This document shows positions 51,863-59,978 of a stretch of DNA of 64,000 bases, in pieces. A model generated the notes under the pieces. It searched no databases. It had not been told where the DNA came from and saw nothing but the letters and a program-made list of their open reading frames with translations. Both the position numbers and the translations under genes were made by a program. Source of the stretch: Halobaculum litoreum (GTDB lineage: Archaea; Halobacteriota; Halobacteria; Halobacteriales; Haloferacaceae). The stretch spans positions 186,001 to 250,000 of the forward strand of contig NZ_CP126157.1 of the NCBI RefSeq assembly GCF_030127125.1. Direction: 5' to 3'. Each line of letters begins with the position of its first letter. Within the stretch, counting starts at the first letter, position 1.

Positions 51863-53227
51863 CTACTCGCGGAGCCAGTTTTGCGTCATCGTGTTGAAGT
51901 CGACGTCGTCGAACCGCGAGACCGCCTCCAACACGTCGAGTGCGGTCGACGGCTCGACGCGCAGTTCGAACGTGTACGCCTCGCCGCCGACCGACCCGGA
52001 GGCGGACTTGCGCGCGCGGATGATGCTGAGCATGTCGAGTTCGATCAGGTGGTCGCGCATCCGCCGTTGGGCGAGTTGGTCGGCGTCGATGTCGTTGGTG
52101 AGCGACTTGTACACGTCGTACACGTCGCGGGTGCGGACGTCCGACTCGTTGGCGAGTTCGAGGATCGTCACCGCCGCCAGCGCGAGGTGGCCCTGCGTGG
52201 TGAGCTGTTCCATCCCCTCGATGATGGCTTCGCGTTCGGCCTCGTCTTGGGCGAGGCGGACGTGGTCGCCGAGGACCGTCGGGCTGTCCTCCGACTCGGC
52301 GATCGCGGCCGCCTTCCGGAGGTACTTGATCGCCTGTCGCGCGCTCCCTTTGTCCTGGGCGGCGTAGGCGGCACACAGCGGGATCACGTCCTCCGAGAGC
52401 ACGCTCGACTCGACGCCCTGCAGGGTACACGCCGTCCGGTCGATCCCCTTCGCCTCGAACGCCGCGTCGAGCGACTCGTCGTCGCCGCCGAGGTCGACGG
52501 AGATGGAGAAGCGGTCCCCGTCGGGCCCCTCGTACACGAGGTCGGTGTCGTGGAACGCCTTGCTCGCGCGACGCGAGAGGATGTCCCGGAGGTCGTTGGC
52601 GTCGTACGGCGCGAAGAAGATCGAGTCGTCGTACAGGCTGTCCTTGGCCGCGGGGTCGAGGTTGTCGCGCCACTGGAGGTCGTTGCTGATCCCGATGACC
52701 GAGGGGTACACGTCGTCGTTGACGTAGTCTTTGTCGCGTGCCCGCGGGAGCGAGTAGAGGATCTTGTCGTCCGTGCCGAGGTTGTCGATCTCGTCGAGCA
52801 CGATGATGATCGTCCCGCCGACGTCGTTCATCGCCGCCCACAGGTGGTCGAGCACCTTCTGCATCGGGTGGCCGTTCGGGTTCGGCCCCCCGAGCTCCTC
52901 ACACAGACCGCACGCGAGCGTGTAGCTCGAGGAGATCCCCTCACACGAGAACAGCACCGTCGTGAGTTCGAGGTCCTCCGCGGCGGCGAACGCCTCCAGT
53001 TCCGCGAGCTCCGCCTTCGCGGCCGCGGTCTTCCCCTGTCCCGCCTTCCCCGAGAGGAAGGCGTTCTCCGCGCCGACGCCCCGGGCCGCGGGCTTCAGCG
53101 AGCGGCGGAGCTTGAGGATCTCCTCGCGCCGCTCCGGGAGGGTCGAGGGCGTGTGGTCCTCCTTGAGGTAGCCTTCGCCCCCGGTGGCGAAGATCTCGGA
53201 GGTCGTCGAATACGGCGATTGCCCCAT
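51863..53227 (-). CDS. orc1: Orc1/Cdc6 replication initiator
   Basis: 454 residues from ATG 53227 (MGQSPYSTTSEIF). AAA+ core with Walker A SGKAGQGKTAAAKA near residue 61, Walker B IIIVLDEIDNLG, a sensor-1 region VIGISNDLQWRD, and a long acidic insert (SVDLGGDDESLDAAF). The C-terminal third is a winged helix (DIDADQLAQRRMRDHLIELDML) that binds origin repeats. It recognises ORB elements and loads MCM. The adjoining ORB cluster marks this as the cognate origin. TATA-like TTTATGG (minus strand, 53252-53259) lies ~28 bp before the ATG and abuts an ORB-like half-site, suggesting autoregulation. Confidence 0.95.
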   Translation of the reverse strand: MGQSPYSTTSEIFATGGEGYLKEDHTPSTLPERREEILKLRRSLKPAARGVGAENAFLSGKAGQGKTAAAKAELAELEAFAAAEDLELTTVLFSCEGISSSYTLACGLCEELGGPNPNGHPMQKVLDHLWAAMNDVGGTIIIVLDEIDNLGTDDKILYSLPRARDKDYVNDDVYPSVIGISNDLQWRDNLDPAAKDSLYDDSIFFAPYDANDLRDILSRRASKAFHDTDLVYEGPDGDRFSISVDLGGDDESLDAAFEAKGIDRTACTLQGVESSVLSEDVIPLCAAYAAQDKGSARQAIKYLRKAAAIAESEDSPTVLGDHVRLAQDEAEREAIIEGMEQLTTQGHLALAAVTILELANESDVRTRDVYDVYKSLTNDIDADQLAQRRMRDHLIELDMLSIIRARKSASGSVGGEAYTFELRVEPSTALDVLEAVSRFDDVDFNTMTQNWLRE

Positions 53228-53258
53228 CACCCACACTCGTGGGTTCCATCCCCATAAA

Positions 53259-53276
53259 CCCCCCTGTCCGCAATGT
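53259..53276 (-). repeat. ORB half-site at the orc promoter
   Basis: The minus strand reads GACATTGCGGACAGGGGGG: the ATTGCGGAC core is kept but not the full G-string context. It abuts the orc TATA element. Confidence 0.5.
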
Positions 53277-53301
53277 CTGACGCGTCCGGCACGTCCGGAC
53301 G

Positions 53302-53323
53302 ACCCCCGGGATCGTCCGCAAAT
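53302..53323 (-). repeat. ORB element, inverted
   Basis: The minus strand reads ATTTGCGGACGATCCCGGGG. It is opposite in orientation to the cluster on the far side of the AT-rich element. Confidence 0.72.
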
Positions 53324-53366
53324 CTTGTCGGGAGCCGGTCGTGACGGCGGTGCGCCCCCCACCCGG

Positions 53367-53388
53367 GCCCCCGGGGTTGTCCGCAATT
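53367..53388 (-). repeat. ORB element, inverted
   Basis: The minus strand reads AATTGCGGACAACCCCGGGG, the closest inverted match to the consensus, about 90 bp from the tandem-repeat AT-rich element. Confidence 0.78.
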
Positions 53389-53460
53389 ATACCCGAACAC
53401 GTGTGTGGGGGTGTGGGCACGTCGAGGGCCGTTCGCGGCCGATCGGCGGTAGACAGGACG

Positions 53461-53474
53461 ATTGCGGACGGCAC
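53461..53474 (+). repeat. ORB half-site beside the AT-rich element
   Basis: ATTGCGGACGGCAC keeps the 9-bp core but lacks the C/G string. It touches the (ACTA)5 tract directly. Confidence 0.45.
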
Positions 53475-53590
53475 ACTAACTAACTAACTAACTAAACTGT
53501 TTCTACTAGCTAGAGTGAGTGAGTGAGTAGAGGTAGTGAGCGACGCGAGTCGCTAGCTCAAGATGAACGCTTCAGCCGAGTATATACGTG
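53475..53590. other. AT-rich element with tetranucleotide repeats, probable duplex-unwinding element
   Basis: (ACTA)5 at 53475-53494, an A/T-rich stretch, then (GAGT)4 at 53513-53528 and a GTATATACG near 53579. This is the least GC-rich stretch between orc and coxC and lies between inverted and direct ORBs, the position of unwinding elements in archaeal origins. Confidence 0.6.
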
Positions 53591-53644
53591 TTACTGGGAC
53601 AATCGAGCGCAGCCGGTCGAACCGGCCCCTCCCGTTCGTGGCGG

Positions 53645-53666
53645 AATTGCGGACGACCCCGGGGGC
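53645..53666 (+). repeat. ORB element
   Basis: AATTGCGGACGACCCCGGGG followed by GGC; exact consensus copy, first right of the AT-rich element. Confidence 0.8.
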
Positions 53667-53802
53667 CCCCGTCTTGTACCGACCTTCCGATGGTAGACAC
53701 CGGTTTCAGCGGGCCAACCGTTCGGTCTCCCCGCCATCCGGTGCTTACAGCACGCCGCCATCGGACGCACGAGCGACGTTCGAGGCCACCGTCACGCGTG
53801 AC

Positions 53803-53824
53803 AATTGCGGACGACCCCGGGGGC
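53803..53824 (+). repeat. ORB element
   Basis: AATTGCGGACGACCCCGGGG followed by GGC; identical over 22 bp to the copy at 53645. Confidence 0.8.
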
Positions 53825-53879
53825 CCGGGTAGCGCCCGCCGATCGCCGGGTCGGGATGCAGTCGACCGCCGGAGCCTAT

Positions 53880-53903
53880 TACCCCACGTTCAGATGTGGG
53901 ATA
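53880..53903. repeat. 24-bp inverted repeat, copy 1
   Basis: TACCCCAC-N8-GTGGGATA, one mismatch between the arms, among the ORBs upstream of coxC. The same arms and spacer length recur at 55187-55210 just past coxC. Confidence 0.5.
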
Positions 53904-53985
53904 TCCGGTCGTTCGTCGAGCGACGCCACCGACCGGGACGGAGACCTCGGGCCGGCGACCCGTGACTCGTCCGTCCGAGAACACG

Positions 53986-54005
53986 AATTGCGGACGACCC
54001 CGGGG
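53986..54005 (+). repeat. ORB element
   Basis: AATTGCGGACGACCCCGGGG, exact consensus over 20 bp. Confidence 0.8.
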
Positions 54006-54145
54006 TGTGACGGGCGGTCGACGCCGGGGTCGACGTTCCCGTCCCCGACAGCGGCGGCGGGACAGCGATCGAACACCAACGAGTGGCAGTCCGGGAAACG
54101 GACCGATGCATCGACCGCTGGACGAGCACGGGACGCGCCGCCGTC

Positions 54146-54169
54146 GATTGCGGACACCACCGGGGGTGG
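54146..54169 (+). repeat. ORB element, outermost
   Basis: ATTGCGGACACCACCGGGGG, diverged in the middle; the last ORB before the coxC promoter. Confidence 0.65.
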
Positions 54170-54297
54170 TCCCCGCCGGGCGACCGTCCAGTGGGGCCGC
54201 CGTCCACGACACCGAGGACCGCCTGGCCCCGGCAGCGGCGTTCCCCGTCCGCACGGGAGCGCGGTGGTTATTTCAGCACGCCCGTTGACACGAACCC

Positions 54298-55110
54298 ATG
54301 GACGCGACCGACGCGGCGGGCGCCGAGCACGACGCGGGCGCCCACACGAGCCGGTGGCCGATCGTCGCCGCGGGCGGCGCGGCGGCGCTGTACGTCGGCG
54401 CCGGCGTCGCGATGGCCGGGGGTGACGCGCTCCCGTCGACGCCGCCGTTGGTCGTGGCGGCGCTGGGGCTGGCGGTGCTCGTGGGCGGCCTCGCCGGCTG
54501 GACACGGGAGGCGTTCCTCGGCGGCGGTGCCCACACGACTCACGGGGAGAAACGGTCGCGGCTGTACGTCGGCGGGATGTGGCTGTTCCTGCTTTCGGAC
54601 CTGGCGACGTTCGCGGCCGGGTTCGTCTACTACGCGTTCGTCCGCTCGGGGACGTGGCCGCCCTCGGAGCTCCCGCCGCTGCTCGGGTCGCTCGTGCTCG
54701 CGAACACGGCGATCCTCCTCGCGAGCAGCGTCACGGTCCACTTCGCCCACGACGCGCTCGAGGCTGGCGAACGACAGCGGTTCCTCGGCCTGCTCGGCGG
54801 GACGGTCCTGCTCGGCGCGGTGTTCCTCGTCGGCCAAGCGTACGAGTACTACGAGTTCATTACAGCCGAGTCGTTCACCCTCTCGGACGGCGTGTACGCC
54901 AGCGCCTTCTACGGGCTGACCGGGCTCCACGGCCTCCACGTCACCCTCGGGGTGGTCATGCTCGCGATCCTCTTCGTCCGAGCGCTCCGTGGCGGGTACG
55001 CCGCCGGCGGCGACACCTCGGTCCGGACGGTCTCGCTGTACTGGCACTTCGTCGACGCCGTCTGGGTGTTCCTCGTCGCCGTGTTGTACGTCGGCGCCGT
55101 CGTCGGCTGA
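54298..55110 (+). CDS. coxC: Cytochrome c oxidase subunit III
   Basis: 270 residues. Seven hydrophobic segments; family blocks LYVGGMWLFLLSDLATFAAGF, SSVTVHFAHDALEAG, GQAYEYYEF, YGLTGLHGLHVTLGV and YWHFVDAVWVFLVAVLYV. Subunit III stabilises the heme-copper core. It stands apart from the coxB/coxA pair 2.4-5 kb away, next to the origin, and is flanked by the two 24-bp inverted repeats. An A/T-rich stretch near 54268 may be its TATA region. Confidence 0.93.
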   Translation: MDATDAAGAEHDAGAHTSRWPIVAAGGAAALYVGAGVAMAGGDALPSTPPLVVAALGLAVLVGGLAGWTREAFLGGGAHTTHGEKRSRLYVGGMWLFLLSDLATFAAGFVYYAFVRSGTWPPSELPPLLGSLVLANTAILLASSVTVHFAHDALEAGERQRFLGLLGGTVLLGAVFLVGQAYEYYEFITAESFTLSDGVYASAFYGLTGLHGLHVTLGVVMLAILFVRALRGGYAAGGDTSVRTVSLYWHFVDAVWVFLVAVLYVGAVVG

Positions 55111-55186
55111 TACGGTCCGGCTTCCCGACCGCCGAGCGACACACGTGGAATCGCGGAACCTAACTCGGGCACATCGCCGGTCACAG

Positions 55187-55210
55187 TACCCCACATTGTA
55201 ACGTGGGGTA
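55187..55210. repeat. 24-bp inverted repeat, copy 2
   Basis: TACCCCAC-N8-GTGGGGTA, perfect 8-bp arms, 76 bp past the coxC stop. It pairs with the similar element at 53880-53903; candidate regulatory or termination site. Confidence 0.5.
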
Positions 55211-55531
55211 ATCGGGCGATCGCCTCACTACGACTCCGCCGCCGCTCCCGCCGAGGCCGGACCGGCTCAACTGCGGGCGGACGAACCACGTGCTCGGCTG
55301 TTCCGGCGCGGCCAGTGTCTCGACCGCGTCGGCGTCCCGGACGGTCGCCGACTCCCGACCGACCCCGCGCCGAATCGCGAAACTGGGACCTACGGCAGAA
55401 GGCTTATCGCGGTGAGTTCGAACCCCCAAGCGACACGGTAGCACGCCACGCGGGACGACAGCCCCCCGTGGCGGACGACCGGACGGGGGTGGGGACGGCC
55501 CCGCCACAGCGACCACCGGATGTGACCACGA
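55211..55531. other. Intergenic region before the transducer gene
   Basis: 321 bp. No gene recognised. A weak A/T patch (GGCTTATCG, ~55397) is the only promoter-like feature I see, and it lies 130 bp from the transducer start. A start further upstream than 55532 is not supported by composition. Confidence 0.35.
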
Positions 55532-56900
55532 ATGACCCCGGACCACCCCGAACACGCCGACGACCGGACGTACCAACGGACGATCGAGGGCACCGAACCG
55601 GACGAGCAGAAGGACCGCGATCGACTCCGTCGCGAGCGCGACGAGTGGCGCAATCTGTTCACCCAACTCGTCGAGGAGTTCCCCGAACCGATCCTCGCGG
55701 TCGACGACGAGCGGGTGTTGCGCCACTTCAACGGCGCCGCCGAGGAGCAGTACGGCCGGTCGCAGGCGGAAGCGATCGGCACGACGGGGTACGAGTTCTT
55801 CGGCACGGAGGGGAAATCGGAGATCCTCGCGGAGACCGTCGCGCGTACCGGCGAGGCGGTCCGCGAGGAGGAGTATCGAAAGGTGCCGACACCGGACGGC
55901 GACATGTGGGTCCGCGCCATCGCCGTGCCGATGGAGACGCTCGACGGGGAGGTGATCGGCTCGGTCGAGATGACGCCGGTCGTCACCGACCTCGTCCGCC
56001 AGCGGGAGCGGATGACCGCGGCCCAGCGGACGGTCTCCGAGGAGGTCCGCGCGGCCCTGCAACGACTCCGGGGTCCGCCGAGAGCGTCGCCGACAGCCGG
56101 CCCGCAGCGCCGCGATCGCGAACGACCAGCACGGGAGCATGGAGGCGGTCGTCGGCGGCGTCGCCGACCTGAGCGCGAGCATCGAGGAGATCGCCGCGAC
56201 CGCACGCGAGGTCGAGACGACCAGCGCACGCGCGGAGGAACTCGCCCTCGACGGGCGGTCCGCGGCGCGGGAGGCGATCGACGCGATGGAGTCCGTCGAC
56301 GCGGCCGGCGACGAGATGGCGAGCGACGTCACGGCGCTGCGCGAGCGCATCGCGGAGATCAACGGGATCGTTGAGGTGATCGACGGGGTGGCCGAGCAGA
56401 CGAACATGCTCGCGCTCAACGCGTCCATCGAGGCGGCGCGGGCGGGGGCGGCCGGCGAGGGGTTCGCGGTCGTCGCCGAGGAGATCAAAGACCTCGCCAA
56501 CGAGTCGCGCGAGCAAGCCGGCGAGATCGAGGCGACGGTCGACGACGTCCAGGAGACGACCGCCCGGACCGTCGACGGGATCCGCGAAACGAACGAGGAA
56601 CTGTCCGCCGGGATCGAGCGCGCCGAGGCCGTCACCGAGGCGCTGTCGGACATCGTCGAGGCAGTGAGCCGGACGGCCGAGGGGATCGCCGACGTCGCAC
56701 GCGTGACCGACGACCAGGCCACGGGCACCGAGCAGGTCGCGACGACCGTCGAGGAGGTGGCGACCCGGGCACAGGAACTGGCGACCGAGATCGACACGAT
56801 CGTCGACGCGAACCGCGAACAGAGCCGACTCGTCGAGGGGATCGACGAGTCGATCGGGTCGCTGGAGCGGGAGCTGTCGGCCGTCAGTTCCGACGGGTGA
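55532..56900 (+). pseudogene. Soluble methyl-accepting transducer with PAS domain, two frame breaks
   Basis: Starts MTPDHPEHADDRTY. A coiled helix leads to a PAS domain (residues ~45-160: EEFPEPILAVDDERVLRHFNG; GTTGYEFFGTEGK; VIGSVEMTPVV). The frame changes near 56075 and again near 56100, one base missing each time. The third frame is the MCP signalling domain with its conserved hairpin tip ([21 protein letters not shown]) and methylation helices to SAVSSDG. Corrected length ~456 residues. No membrane segment, so it is a cytoplasmic Htr-type sensor, possibly of a small ligand or redox state, acting through CheW/CheA encoded elsewhere. Confidence 0.85.
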
Positions 56901-56927
56901 GCCCGCGGGCGGCCCGCGGGGACTCCC

Positions 56928-57509
56928 TCACCGCCCCTCCTCGGTGTCGGTCGGGCGCGACTCCCCGCGACGGGTGCCCGTCTCGGCCGGCCCGACCGTG
57001 CTCTCGCGCTCCAACTCGACGAGCTTCCGGTACAGCGGCGGCATCAACACGCAGACGGTCCCGAGCCCGATCGCGAACACGCCGAGCGGGAACCCGAGCG
57101 CCGGCGCCGTGAAGCAGGTGTTCTCCGCGACGATGGTGGCGTAGTACTCCTCGCCCTCGTAGTCGATCACGGCGCCGCGCTCGAACGCGGCGCGGTTGGG
57201 GAACGCCCCCTCCACGTGCGCCTCCCCGCGCGGCGCGGTCAGTGCGTCCTCGAACGCGGCGGCCTCCGCGTCGCTCAGCTCCGCGAACGCGAGGCGCCGG
57301 AAGTCGGGGGCGTCCTCCCCGCCGACGATGTCGGCGGTCCGCTCGGGGGACTCGACGACGATCGTCGGCTCGCCGCAGTCGCGCAGTTCGTCCTGGATGA
57401 GCGCGTAGCCGCCGGGCACCGCGCCGGCGATGCCGACGGCGATGAGGAGCACGCCGACGAACGGCGCGACGTAGGTGAACAGCGTCGAGGTGGACTCGTC
57501 GTCGCTCAT
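56928..57509 (-). CDS. Membrane protein of the coxA operon
   Basis: 193 residues. One helix near each end (VAPFVGVLLIAVGIAGAVPGG; LGFPLGVFAIGLGTVCVLMPP) encloses a ~100-residue extracellular domain with two Cys (RDCGEPTIVV; AENTCFTAP) that could form a disulfide, and a charged cytoplasmic tail. Its start is 1 bp from the coxA stop, so it is cotranscribed and may help oxidase assembly. No named family recognised. Confidence 0.8.
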   Translation of the reverse strand: MSDDESTSTLFTYVAPFVGVLLIAVGIAGAVPGGYALIQDELRDCGEPTIVVESPERTADIVGGEDAPDFRRLAFAELSDAEAAAFEDALTAPRGEAHVEGAFPNRAAFERGAVIDYEGEEYYATIVAENTCFTAPALGFPLGVFAIGLGTVCVLMPPLYRKLVELERESTVGPAETGTRRGESRPTDTEEGR

Positions 57510-57510
57510 C

Positions 57511-59808
57511 TCAGGCGCCCGCCTCCGCGCCGTCGGCCCCCTCGCGGCGCTCGCGTCGCTTCGCCTGGAGGAAGCGGAACGTCACCGCGAGGCCGACCCC
57601 GTACGCCCAGTGGGCGACGAGGACGAACCCGACGTACCCGAGGAACGCCAGCCCGGACTGCCCGGTGTAGAAGGCGATCAGGAACCCCGAGGAGATGATC
57701 GTCGCGAACACCAGCCCCGTCTCGAACAGCAGGCGGCCGGGGAGGTACTCGGCGAACGCGAGGAACAACAGCGGCCACGTCACCGCGCCGCCGACGAGGA
57801 ACAACAGCGCCCCGACGAGCGGCGTCCCGGGCAGTCCCACCAGCTCCGCGAGCTCGACGAGCGCCGCCAGATCGAACACCCCGACGAGCGCGGCCGTGCC
57901 GAGCCCGCCCGCCATCAGCAGCGTGCCGACGACGCCCGCGACCGCGGCGATCGAGGCGTTCTCGGCGACCGTCCGCCACGTCGAGCCGACCGCGCCGGCC
58001 CCGAGCGAACTCCCCGGCACCGCCGCGTCGAACGACGGCCGGACGTCGTCGGGGTCGGGCTCGTGCGGTTCCATGTCGTACCGCTCGACGAGGCGGTCCT
58101 CGAACCACGCCCACTCGTTGCTGAACTGGCCCGTCCGCTTGAGGTCCCACGGGTCGGTCGTCTCCACGCGATCGCCCTGCCAGTACGACACGAGCATGTT
58201 GTACAGCCACAACAGCGCCGCCAGCCCGACGACGTACGCGCCGACGGTGGCGATCTGTTGGGCGAACTGGTACTCGGCGGGGTAGATCGCCTGGCGCCGC
58301 GGGAGGCCGAGCCCCCCGATGACCAACAGCGTCATGAACGTCACCGTCGAGCCGAACACGAGCAACACCGACTGGAACCGCGCGAGCCGGCGGTCGTACC
58401 ACCGCCCGGTGATGAGCGGGTACCAGTAGTAGCTCGCGGCGATCATGAGGAACGGGATGATCCCGACGACGATGAGGTGGAAGTGGCCGACGACGTAGTA
58501 GGTGCCGTGGTAGAGGATGTCGACGGGGATCACCGCGAGGAACACGCCGGTGACGCCGCCGATGATGAACGTCCCGATGCCGCCGACACAGAGGATCATC
58601 GGCGCGGTCAACCGGATGTCGCCGTCCCACATCGTCGTGAGCCAGTTGAACACCTTGATCGCCGACGGCACCGCGATGGCGATGGACACCGCCATGAACG
58701 ACGCCTTCAGCCGCGGGTCGATCCCGGTCGCGAACATGTGGTGGGCCCACACGCCGAAGGAGAGCACCGACAGCCCGAGCGTCGAGTACACCACGGCGCG
58801 GAAGCCGAACAACGAGCGCCCGACGAACTTCGGGAGGATGAGGCTCATCAGCCCCGTCGCCGGGAGGAACAGGATGTACACCTCCGGGTGCCCCCAGAAC
58901 CAGAACAGGTGCTGCCAGAGGATGGGGCCGCCGCCCTCGACGGCGAAGAACGTCGTCGCGAAGTTGCGGTCCATGAGGAGCATCACGAGCGCCGACCCCA
59001 ACAGCGGGAACGCGAACAGCGCGATGCCGCTGGTGACGAGCATGTTCCACGAGAAGATGTCGAGGTTCCCCCACGTCACCCCCTCGCCGCGCTCGTAGAA
59101 CACGGTCGCGATGAAGTTGATCGCGCCGACGGTCGTCGCGACCCCGCTCAGGTGGAGGCCGACGAGCAGCAGGTCCACCTGCGGGTTGGGCGACTGGACC
59201 GACAGCGGCGCGTACAGCGTCCACCCCACGGCCACCTCGCGCATCGAGAGGATGAACGGGATCGACTCGGGGTCGACGACCAGCGTGAGCCCCTGCCCGG
59301 CCACCTGGAAGAACAGGCCGGCCCGCGCGAGCAACAGCGCGGGCGGCAACAGCCAGAAGCCGATTGCGTTCACCCGCGGGAACGCCATGTCCTCGGCGTC
59401 GATCATCAGCGGGAGGACGTAGTTGCCGATGCCGAAGAACACCGGCGCGACGAAGAAGATGAGCATCGTCAGCCCGTGGGTGGTGAACAGGGCGTTGTAC
59501 GTCTCCGGCGTCCAGATGTCCGCCGCCGGCGTGAGCAGCTCCGTCCGCAGCATCATCGCGTCGACGCCGCCCCACAGCCCCGCGACGGTGCCGAACGCGA
59601 TGTACAGCAGGCCGATCTCGCGGTGGTTCGTCGTCGTGAGCCACCGCAGCGCCTCGCCGCGCAGCCGGACGAACTCGTCGACCAGCGCGTCGCGCTCGAC
59701 GTACCCTCCGTCGCTCGTCAGGCGGTCGCGACTCGCCCGCCACCACAGCCCCACACAGCCGCACAACAGCGTCGCCAGCGCCGCGACCTCGATGAGGGGT
59801 CGGTTCAT
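57511..59808 (-). CDS. coxA: Cytochrome c oxidase subunit I with extra C-terminal membrane domain
   Basis: 765 residues from ATG 59808 (MNRPLIEVAAL). Heme-copper oxidase core: low-spin heme His in TTHGLTMLIFF, CuB ligands in WGHPEVYILFLP (with the cross-linked His-Tyr pair) and WAHHMFATGIDP, heme a3 and low-spin His in VVGHFHLIVVG. Proton-pumping terminal oxidase reducing O2 in the cytoplasmic membrane. After residue ~600 an extra 150 residues with about four helices follow, unlike bacterial CoxA. Divergent from coxB; cotranscribed with the 193-residue protein. A 16-residue reading frame overlaps its start. Confidence 0.95.
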   Translation of the reverse strand: MNRPLIEVAALATLLCGCVGLWWRASRDRLTSDGGYVERDALVDEFVRLRGEALRWLTTTNHREIGLLYIAFGTVAGLWGGVDAMMLRTELLTPAADIWTPETYNALFTTHGLTMLIFFVAPVFFGIGNYVLPLMIDAEDMAFPRVNAIGFWLLPPALLLARAGLFFQVAGQGLTLVVDPESIPFILSMREVAVGWTLYAPLSVQSPNPQVDLLLVGLHLSGVATTVGAINFIATVFYERGEGVTWGNLDIFSWNMLVTSGIALFAFPLLGSALVMLLMDRNFATTFFAVEGGGPILWQHLFWFWGHPEVYILFLPATGLMSLILPKFVGRSLFGFRAVVYSTLGLSVLSFGVWAHHMFATGIDPRLKASFMAVSIAIAVPSAIKVFNWLTTMWDGDIRLTAPMILCVGGIGTFIIGGVTGVFLAVIPVDILYHGTYYVVGHFHLIVVGIIPFLMIAASYYWYPLITGRWYDRRLARFQSVLLVFGSTVTFMTLLVIGGLGLPRRQAIYPAEYQFAQQIATVGAYVVGLAALLWLYNMLVSYWQGDRVETTDPWDLKRTGQFSNEWAWFEDRLVERYDMEPHEPDPDDVRPSFDAAVPGSSLGAGAVGSTWRTVAENASIAAVAGVVGTLLMAGGLGTAALVGVFDLAALVELAELVGLPGTPLVGALLFLVGGAVTWPLLFLAFAEYLPGRLLFETGLVFATIISSGFLIAFYTGQSGLAFLGYVGFVLVAHWAYGVGLAVTFRFLQAKRRERREGADGAEAGA

Positions 59809-59855
59809 GCTCCCCGCGGAACCTCGCCGTCGCGTGGGGCTTCGGTGTCGTTCAT
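59805..59855 (-). CDS. Possible leader micro-gene before coxA
   Basis: ATG 59855 encodes MNDTEAPRDGEVPRGA and its TGA overlaps the coxA ATG (ATGA). The ATG is about 30 bp from the TATA-like GAATTTTATG (59881-59890), exactly leaderless, whereas coxA's own ATG is ~78 bp away. Translation of the micro-gene could deliver ribosomes to coxA. No conservation data are available. Confidence 0.35.
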   Translation of the reverse strand: MNDTEAPRDGEVPRGA

Positions 59856-59978
59856 TGTCACGTTCTCTCACACGGACTCACATAAAATTCGGGGGGCGGC
59901 GCGGGGACGGGCTCCAGCCGGGCTGTATTCGTGCGAACACTTAACAGCCGGCGCGGGGTTGTCGGACTCGAAACACGA
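59856..59978. promoter_or_regulatory. Divergent coxA/coxB promoter region
   Basis: Minus-strand TATA-like GAATTTTATG at 59881-59890 serves the coxA side. Plus-strand CACTTAAC at 59938-59945, ~37 bp before the coxB ATG, serves coxB. Both oxidase subunits can thus be controlled from one 123 bp region. Confidence 0.55.

Larger units (their letters stand above)
53259..54169. other. oriC: Chromosomal replication origin, oriC type
   Basis: About 0.9 kb upstream of orc without a protein gene. It holds inverted ORBs (53302, 53367), an AT-rich element (53475-53590) and four direct ORBs (53645, 53803, 53986, 54146) spaced 158-183 bp apart. Consensus ATTGCGGACGACCCCGGGG. Opposed ORBs flanking an AT-rich core next to orc1 is the known haloarchaeal origin layout. 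Whether this is the main or a secondary origin cannot be told here. Confidence 0.85.

Noticed and set aside
53475..53528. (ACTA)n and (GAGT)n tracts as a CRISPR or satellite
   Set aside because: Four-base units without spacers, placed between ORBs; an origin unwinding element is the better explanation.
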